A stretch of 33,234 bases of DNA from DASRSE01 sp035656655 (GTDB lineage: Bacteria; Planctomycetota; Planctomycetia; Pirellulales; DASRSE01). This document shows, in pieces, positions 15,301-20,819 of the stretch (positions are counted from its first letter, which is position 1; every line of letters begins with the position of its first letter). The DNA is taken from contig DASRSE010000221.1 of NCBI GenBank assembly GCA_035656655.1, positions 1 to 33,234 on the forward strand, given 5' to 3'. The notes beneath the pieces were generated by a model. The model did no database searches, was not told the DNA's origin, and saw nothing but the letters and a program-made list of their open reading frames with translations. The position numbers and the translations under genes were made by a program.

Positions 15301-17891
15301 CGAATGCTCGCGCCGCGGATCTTCCGCCAAATTCCGCGCGCGGGTTGCCGCGCGACTTAGCCGCGCCGCCAGCGCATCCTGCGGCGCCCGCGATCGCGGG
15401 CGAGCCGGCAAGCGAGTCGATTCGCGCCGCAGTCGATGGGCGTCACAGCGAAGCAAACCATGAAATCGGCGCGGCGGCAAGCTCCGCCAAGGGAATCCAC
15501 CCGAGCAATGGCTCCTCCCACGGCAATGGCCATTTGACCGTCCCTCGGCATCGCGCTACCAGCCATTCCACCGCAGCCAATGGCAACGGCGGCCACCACG
15601 CCGAGCGCGAGCCGATCACTGTGAATCACGGGGCGCTGGCGAGCGTGCCGGGTCAGGCGGAACCGCGCCCGGAAAACCGATCGTCTGCCGGCTTGGCAAT
15701 CGACCCGCTGGCTGTGGGCCGCTCGGCGGCCAGTTCGCCGGCGATCGCGCCGGTGCCGTTAGCCGGTCCGGCGATCGAGGTCCGGCGCGCGGCCCATCTC
15801 GATTTTCAGCGGACGATGCAAAGTTTTTTGAAGACACAAGCGGCGATTGCTCACTTGTACGGCAGCCGCCACGCGGGTCGCGCGGCGGGTGCGATTGTGG
15901 AAGCGCCGGACTTTAAGAATCCGCCGCGCCCCGAAGATCTGGCTTGCGCAAACGCCGCAGAGCGGGCGATGCCTCGCGTGGACGCATTCGAACCTGCTCG
16001 CCTGACCTCCGGGTTTCCACCGTCTGCGCCACTGCCGTCTGCATCTCAGCCGTCTGCATCTCAGCCGTCTGCATCTCAACGCCCTGCGTTTCAGCCGCCT
16101 GCGCCACCGATCGCACGGTCCCAGCCGAACAAGCACCAAACGGCCGCGGCGGGAGCCGATGCGCTGCAGGCGATTCGCAGGGCTGCCGCGCAATATCCCT
16201 TTATGGAGACCGTGCTGGAATCAACGCCGGGAGTGCGGTTGGTGGTCGAATGCGAACTAAGTTTGGCCAAGCATCCGTTTCTGCGCGATCACACGTTTTT
16301 TGGCCGGCGCGTTTCCGACCACGATCCGGAACTCACGGCCTTGCCGATCATGCCATTGGCGATGACGCTCGAGTTCATGGCCGAAGCGGCCAGTTTGCTC
16401 TGTCCGGGCCAGACCGTCACCGCTCTGTGCCGCGTGCGCGCCTCGCGGTGGCTGGCGATGTACGGAGCGTCGCGCCGCGTCCGGATCATTGCCACCTGCG
16501 AAGCAGACTCGGCGGTTCAAGTGCGCGTGGTCGAAGCCGACGGCGATGGCGAACATGAAATCGCGGCCGGGGTCGTCGAACTTTCGCCCGCAGCGGTCTC
16601 GCTTGGCGCTCCGCGCCTGCCGCAGTTGGCCCAACAAGCGCCGCCGTGGCGGCCCGAGGACGTGTACGGCAAGTACATCTATCATGGGCCGGCGTTCCAA
16701 GGAATCGACCTGGTCGAAGACTGGGGGCCGCAGGGGGTGCGGGCGGCCATCCATCAACCTGAGCCGGCCACGATGTGGCCCGGCCGCCAAGTGCCCAACT
16801 TGGTCTTGCCGGTCGCGCTGATCGATATTGCGTCGCAATTGCCGGGCATCGTGAATGTCAACTGGAATCTCGTCGGGAGCACCTTTTTGATGGCTTTCCC
16901 CAACGAGATCGGCCGGATTGAATTCGCTCCCGCCGCCTCGCCTGAAGGGCCATTGGTGGGCACGGCGACGATCGCTCAGTCGTCGGAGAAACTTTACTCG
17001 GACACGGAGATTGTGAATGCCGATGGCGAGGTCGTTCTCCGCTATTTGGATAAGATCGAAGAACTCGTGAGTTTTTCGCTCGCGCTCTATCAATACGCGT
17101 TTGAACCGCATCGCCCGCTGTGCAGTTCGGCGCTCCAGTCGCTATTCGCCGGAGTGCCGGGCGCGAACCATTGCCAGCTCACGCACGCGGAGATGGCCGC
17201 GGCGAAGTTGCTCGTCAAATCGTTTTGGGCGAACGTCGTCGCGCGACTGGTTTTGAATCATGCCGAGCGGGCCGAGTTCCAACGACTGAAGCTGCCGCCG
17301 GTCCCGCTCGCCAGTTGGCTGCTGGCGCGACTAGCGGCCAAAGAAGCCGTGCGGACCCAAGCGCTGGGCGGGCTTGCCTGTTTGGCCGACGTCGGCTTGC
17401 AAAAAGATTCGCATGGCCAGCCGCAGGCGATCCTGCCGGACGGCGCGATCGTCCCGGTGAGTCTCGCGCATAAGCCGTTTTATGCGGTGGCCGTCGCCGC
17501 CGAGCCGGGGGTCTTTCGCGGCATTGGCATTGATTGCGAGCCGCTGCAACCGCTGCCCGAAGAACTGCTCGCCGAGGCGTTCGATGCCGACGAGCGCGCG
17601 CTGTTGGCGGCAACCGCGGGCACGGCCGAAGCCGCCACCGCGTGGCGCCGCGCCGGCTGGTGCGCGAAAGAAGCGGTAGGCAAGGCGCTGGGGCGCGGAG
17701 TGCTCGGCGGTCCGCGGTGCGTGCAAATCGTCGCTTGCGATGCCGGCCGGCAAAGCGTGTCAGTCGTGCTGGCCGGCGCCATGGCGGCCGCCTTTCCGGA
17801 ATATGGGCGCGCGGACGCGCGACCGATCGAGGTTTCGTGGCGCCAGCACGAGCAATTTATCGTGGGGCTGTGTTTGCTTCCTAAAACCTAA
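12384..17891 (+). CDS. Second multidomain synthase (KS-AT-DH-phosphopantetheinyl transferase), 1835 aa
   Basis: It overlaps the first synthase by 4 bp (ATGA), so the two are probably translated together. About 20-470: ketosynthase with Cys224 (DAACSSTL), His359 (EAHGTGIPLGD) and His399 (GHLLPAS; the usual GHTK lysine is absent). About 590-930: acyltransferase with Ser688 (GHSSGEY) and His800 in RPYHTAAF, not the AFH signature of malonyl-specific ATs. About 950-1280: long low-complexity linker with a 15-bp repeat. About 1290-1560: double-hotdog dehydratase with His1303 (RDHTFFG), HGPAFQGI and Asp1481. About 1590-1830: Sfp-type phosphopantetheinyl transferase with GIDCE (Asp1717, Glu1719) and WCAKEAVGK (Trp1759-Lys1767), which would prime the ACPs. 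This combines PfaC-, PfaB- and PfaE-like functions. I found no inactive chain-length-factor KS, which classical PfaC has. Confidence 0.88.
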   Translation: MITLETSTAHARSAADGAGEDIAIVGLSCIFPGADSPAQFWQNIVGKVDAISSAPPDWQPELFYNADGPEVDRTYTKRGGFLGDLCRFNPLKYGVPPSAIDGAEPDHFIALRCAFEAFKDAGIPRLPIDRAKTGIILGRGIFVNRGWVTVLQRTLAVNQLIEVLRQLEPHRDESEFELIRQELKKHLPPCNADTFPGIVHSALVGRIANRLDLNGPAYTIDAACSSTLLAVEHGVRELRAGRCSAVLAGGSQVSTPGMVHVMFCQLQALSRSGMIAPFSDKSAGTLLGQGCGMLLLKRRSDAENDGNRIYALIKAVGSSSDGNGAGLLAPRTEGQQLSIRRAYEEAHISPSTVGLLEAHGTGIPLGDAVEINSLNACFGKPQRGRPDVALGSVKSMVGHLLPASAAASLIKTTLALYHRTLPPTLHAEVENPQLELSKTRFYLATEPKPWIHGNALAPRRAGVNAFGFGGINSHAILEEYPHDENALADLDRRWPCELVVVSAENREQLLARVEHLARWLPPDASFDLLDLAASCAAEGGASRLAIVAKSPADLLTKLAHAAKLLAEPERNRIQDRAGLFWYEQPLAQQGRVAVVFPGEGSQYPNMLAELCRHFPEVRHQFDLTSQAFEQRGWPFAEVLFPQPSSAKQVEPQLFQTEIAIASVTAAGRGLWRLLQRFGVTPDAVVGHSSGEYAALLASGACARQDDARLVDIIAAGTDSASELRRSQLMPSASLLSVGGVPENLLNAILADQHGAVVLAMDNCPHQRILAGSEAGIASVLAALQGKGGLCQRLTWDRPYHTAAFQPALPIVERYVDFLDLRAPQIEIWSCASASAVPAEASALRALAVDQWRRPVRFRETVQAMHAAGVRVFIEVGPRGNLSAFIGDTLSGQPHAAVALDVPNKNGIEQLCRALGALAAHGVPVQLNELFSRRGPRPIDFEGEAPVPKRREPILPLELPLLRLDEAAVEAWQANARAADLPPNSARGLPRDLAAPPAHPAAPAIAGEPASESIRAAVDGRHSEANHEIGAAASSAKGIHPSNGSSHGNGHLTVPRHRATSHSTAANGNGGHHAEREPITVNHGALASVPGQAEPRPENRSSAGLAIDPLAVGRSAASSPAIAPVPLAGPAIEVRRAAHLDFQRTMQSFLKTQAAIAHLYGSRHAGRAAGAIVEAPDFKNPPRPEDLACANAAERAMPRVDAFEPARLTSGFPPSAPLPSASQPSASQPSASQRPAFQPPAPPIARSQPNKHQTAAAGADALQAIRRAAAQYPFMETVLESTPGVRLVVECELSLAKHPFLRDHTFFGRRVSDHDPELTALPIMPLAMTLEFMAEAASLLCPGQTVTALCRVRASRWLAMYGASRRVRIIATCEADSAVQVRVVEADGDGEHEIAAGVVELSPAAVSLGAPRLPQLAQQAPPWRPEDVYGKYIYHGPAFQGIDLVEDWGPQGVRAAIHQPEPATMWPGRQVPNLVLPVALIDIASQLPGIVNVNWNLVGSTFLMAFPNEIGRIEFAPAASPEGPLVGTATIAQSSEKLYSDTEIVNADGEVVLRYLDKIEELVSFSLALYQYAFEPHRPLCSSALQSLFAGVPGANHCQLTHAEMAAAKLLVKSFWANVVARLVLNHAERAEFQRLKLPPVPLASWLLARLAAKEAVRTQALGGLACLADVGLQKDSHGQPQAILPDGAIVPVSLAHKPFYAVAVAAEPGVFRGIGIDCEPLQPLPEELLAEAFDADERALLAATAGTAEAATAWRRAGWCAKEAVGKALGRGVLGGPRCVQIVACDAGRQSVSVVLAGAMAAAFPEYGRADARPIEVSWRQHEQFIVGLCLLPKT
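16020..16109 (+). repeat. 15-bp tandem repeat in the AT-DH linker of the second synthase
   Basis: The unit CCGTCTGCATCTCAG is present in three near-perfect copies (16035-16079), flanked by diverged copies at 16020-16034 and from 16080 to 16109. It encodes Pro-Ser-Ala-Ser-Gln-like pentapeptides in frame. It has the same period and position type as the repeat in the first synthase. Confidence 0.75.
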
Positions 17892-17919
17892 CTTTTTCGT
17901 TTTTTGCTGGAGAATATCG

Positions 17920-18210
17920 ATGCCGAATGCGCCTGTGGAACGCCAGTTTGAAAAGGATGTCGTGGAGATCCTGTCGGATTTGACCGCCGATTGGGACCAA
18001 GGGTTGAGCGGCCCGCTCGGGCCGAACACCTCGGTGGTCGGAGATCTCGGCTTCGAGTCACTGGACGTGGTCTATCTCGTCACGGCGATCGAAGATCGAT
18101 ATGGCCGGCAAGATTTGCCCTTTGAAGAATTATTGATGACCGATGGCCGCTTGGTGGATGACCTCACGGTCAATCAAATCGCGGACTTCTTGAGCAAGCA
18201 CATCGGCTAG
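17920..18210 (+). CDS. Free-standing acyl carrier protein, 96 aa
   Basis: It starts at ATG 17920 behind a GGAG site. The length and helical pattern fit an acyl carrier protein. The phosphopantetheine site is Ser47 in GDLGFESLDVVYLV, followed by an acidic helix II and a C-terminal LTVNQIADFL helix. It differs clearly from the GIDSIKRVEI ACPs of the synthase and resembles free ACPs that hold loaded or released chains. It lies 28 bp after the second synthase, whose phosphopantetheinyl transferase could activate it. It may accept the finished acyl chain, or carry a starter, for the enzymes downstream. The carrier role is clear; the step is inference. Confidence 0.85.
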   Translation: MPNAPVERQFEKDVVEILSDLTADWDQGLSGPLGPNTSVVGDLGFESLDVVYLVTAIEDRYGRQDLPFEELLMTDGRLVDDLTVNQIADFLSKHIG

Positions 18211-18276
18211 CGGCAAGAATCTCCTGCTCGCCGCCGAGAGAGTCTTCGTTCTGTTTTGCTCCGTAAAGGTGAATCG

Positions 18277-19863
18277 ATGCGAACCGTATTGTTTGGATTG
18301 GACGGCGCCACATATACCGTGCTCGACGCGCTCATGGCGCAAGGAATCATGCCGGCGCTGAAGAAGTTTTGCGAGTCGGGCGTGCGGTGCGAATTGGAAT
18401 CGACGCCGCTGCCGATCACGCCGCAAGCTTGGACCACGCTCGCGACCGGCCGCAGCATGGGCTATCACGGCGTGCACGATTTCGTGCGGGCCGAGTTGAA
18501 CGAGCGCGGGATGATGTTGCGCTTCAATACCTCGCGCGACAATCATTGCCAAACGATTTGGAAGTATCTCTCGGAGCACGGCCGGCGCGTCACCGTGTTG
18601 AACTACTTTGGCTTGGCGCCGGCCGACCCGGTGAATGGCCATACGATGCCAGGCTTCGTCCCTGGCCGGTATTTGCGCCGTTCGAGCTATCCGGCCGATT
18701 TGTTCGATCGCTTGAAGTCGCTGCCGCAATTTGACGTGTCGGTGCTGGGGCTCGATCTCGACGTGGAAAAAGAGGGGCTGGCGGAGATGCCGCCGGAGCG
18801 CTGGTCCGAATGGATCAATCTCCACATCCAGCGCGAGCGCGCGTGGTTTTCGACGCTGGAGTATCTCATGGAGCACGAACCGAGCGATCTCTCGGCAATC
18901 GTGTTCGACGGCGTGGACAAGCTGCAGCACCTGGCTTACCGCTATCTTGACCCGAAGTATGTGCCGGCCGAGCCGACCGCTTGGGAACGCGAGATCATCG
19001 ACCTGTGCCATCAGTACTTTCGTCAGGTGGACGGCTTCTTGGCGCGGACGCTCGAGCTGGTCGGCCCCCAAGGTCGCGTCTTTATCGCGTCCGATCATGG
19101 CTTCACCGCCAGCACGGAAATCGTCTATATCAATCGGTATCTGCACGACTTGGGGCTGCTGCATTGGACCCGCGAAATGGCGGAAGACGATCGCGAGTCG
19201 ATCGTGGTTGAGCGGCTGACCCAGCATACGAACCTGTTCGATTGGGAAAAAACGCGCGCGGCCGCCCTCACGCCGAGCTGCAACGGCGTCTACATCATGA
19301 ACGTGCCGCCGGAAGAATACACCGATTTTCGCGAGGAGCTAATCGCGCATCTGCTAGCGCTCCGCGGACCGGATGGCCAGCCGGTGATCGCCGAAATCAA
19401 GAAGCGCGAGGAATGGTTTGCCGGACCATACATGGGCCACGCGCCGGACTTGACGCTGACCTTGCGCGATCACGGCTTTTTGTCGGTGCTGCACGCGGCG
19501 CAGCCGGTCGCCACGCGGTCGGCCGCGGTCGGCACGCATCATCCGCAAGGGGTGCTGATTGGACACGGCGTAGGCCTCAAGCAAAACGCCCGCGTCGAAG
19601 GGCAAAACATTTTGGATGTCGCGGGGCTGTTGGTGCATAGCGTCGGCCTGCCGATCCCGGCGGAATACGAAGGCGAATTTCCTGCGCGGCTGTTCGATCC
19701 GCAATACTTGGCCGAACATCCGCCTCGATTCGGCGCACTGGCCGATCGCGAGGACGAAATGGCGCCGGCGGTTGTTTTGGACGACGCCGATTCCGGCGGG
19801 ATGGATCCCGAGGACGAACTGGCCCTGACGCACCGCCTGCGCAGCTTGGGATACATTGAATAA
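18277..19863 (+). CDS. Alkaline-phosphatase-superfamily phosphodiesterase/phosphatase, 528 aa
   Basis: I prefer ATG 18277 (preceded by AAAGGTGA) over an in-frame TTG 21 nt upstream, because the family sequence starts at MRTVLFGLDGATY. Metal and nucleophile motifs of type I phosphodiesterase/nucleotide pyrophosphatase-like enzymes are all present: Asp9-Gly10, the nucleophile region ITPQAWTTLATG (Thr53 likely) followed by GYHGVHDF, DGVDKLQH in the middle, ASDHGF and a late GTHHPQG. The family uses two metals to cleave or transfer phosphate or sulfate esters. There is no signal peptide, so it should be cytosolic, unlike most alkaline phosphatases. It follows the free ACP by 66 bp and precedes a hydrolase by a TAATG junction. 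It may act on a phosphorylated intermediate or head group; the substrate is unknown. Confidence 0.82.
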   Translation: MRTVLFGLDGATYTVLDALMAQGIMPALKKFCESGVRCELESTPLPITPQAWTTLATGRSMGYHGVHDFVRAELNERGMMLRFNTSRDNHCQTIWKYLSEHGRRVTVLNYFGLAPADPVNGHTMPGFVPGRYLRRSSYPADLFDRLKSLPQFDVSVLGLDLDVEKEGLAEMPPERWSEWINLHIQRERAWFSTLEYLMEHEPSDLSAIVFDGVDKLQHLAYRYLDPKYVPAEPTAWEREIIDLCHQYFRQVDGFLARTLELVGPQGRVFIASDHGFTASTEIVYINRYLHDLGLLHWTREMAEDDRESIVVERLTQHTNLFDWEKTRAAALTPSCNGVYIMNVPPEEYTDFREELIAHLLALRGPDGQPVIAEIKKREEWFAGPYMGHAPDLTLTLRDHGFLSVLHAAQPVATRSAAVGTHHPQGVLIGHGVGLKQNARVEGQNILDVAGLLVHSVGLPIPAEYEGEFPARLFDPQYLAEHPPRFGALADREDEMAPAVVLDDADSGGMDPEDELALTHRLRSLGYIE

Positions 19864-20819
19864 TGGCTTTGTTCTCGGTGGAACGTGCCGGAGTCAAGTT
19901 AAGCTGCCGCGCGGCCGGCGCGGCGGGGGGTGCTGCGCCCTCGTGGCTGCTGATCCACGGCCTGAACACGAATTTGGCGTTTTGGCATCCGCTGCTGGTG
20001 CGCCGCCTGAGCGCCGCGCGGCAAGTCTTGCTGTACGATCAGCGCGGACATGGAAACAGCGATACTCCGCCGCACGGATATACGACGGTCGATCTGGCCC
20101 AAGATGCGCTCGCGGTCCTCGACTCGCGCCAGGTCGCGCAGGCCGATCTGGTCGCCCATAGCTTTGGCGCCGGCGTCGCGCTGCAGCTCGCACGGCTCTT
20201 TCCGGAGCGCGTGCGGAGCGTGACGCTCTTGGATGGCCGGATCCGCTCGATTCAACCCGATGTGCGCCTGGGCCAATGGGCCCACTTTCCGCGCTGGTCG
20301 CAGAAATTTGCCGAGGCCGGCATCGCGCTGGATCCTGAGTGGAAGGTCGACTGTTTGTTGCCGATGAAGTTGCAGAACGCCGACGTGGCCCGGGTCGGCG
20401 AAGGGCTCGAGGCGGACGGCTTTTTTGTGCCGAAAGTGCAGGTCCGGGCAGCGACCAAATATCGCCAATTGATGAACGAAACGACCGCGGTCCGCGAATT
20501 TGACGAGGTTGGCGGGCTGACGCGCGAAGTCCTCCGCGCACTCCCATGTCCTACATTGCTTGTATACGGCACGGTTTCCCCGTTTTTTCCCAGCGGCGCG
20601 GAGCTTGCGCGGGAGATTCCGCAGGCGGAGTTAATTATCCTAGAAGGTGCGGGCCATAACTTTCCGCTGAACCAACCGGAACGGACCTGGCAAACCTTAT
20701 CCGCGTGGCATGGACTGGCCGGCGACCCGACTCATTCTTCCTCGTCCGAGTTGCCATCCTCGTCCGAGCGGAGCCTTCCCCTGGATCCGGGCGGCCGCGG
20801 CCGCCTCCCTCGAACATGA
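19863..20819 (+). CDS. Alpha/beta hydrolase, 318 aa
   Basis: The ATG overlaps the previous stop by one base (TAATG). The fold is clear: oxyanion loop LLIHGLN (about 29-35), YDQRGHGNSDTP, nucleophile elbow AHSFGAG with Ser100, and a C-terminal GAGHNFPLNQPE with the catalytic His. The strand that usually carries the acid reads LLVYGTVSPFFPS, without the expected Asp. Asp124 after the next strand (VTLLDGR) could replace it, as in hydrolases with the acid after strand 6. No thioesterase domain is visible in the synthases, so this protein is the best candidate for releasing or editing the acyl chain. A lyase or ring-cleaving activity of the same fold is also possible. Confidence 0.82.
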   Translation: MALFSVERAGVKLSCRAAGAAGGAAPSWLLIHGLNTNLAFWHPLLVRRLSAARQVLLYDQRGHGNSDTPPHGYTTVDLAQDALAVLDSRQVAQADLVAHSFGAGVALQLARLFPERVRSVTLLDGRIRSIQPDVRLGQWAHFPRWSQKFAEAGIALDPEWKVDCLLPMKLQNADVARVGEGLEADGFFVPKVQVRAATKYRQLMNETTAVREFDEVGGLTREVLRALPCPTLLVYGTVSPFFPSGAELAREIPQAELIILEGAGHNFPLNQPERTWQTLSAWHGLAGDPTHSSSSELPSSSERSLPLDPGGRGRLPRT

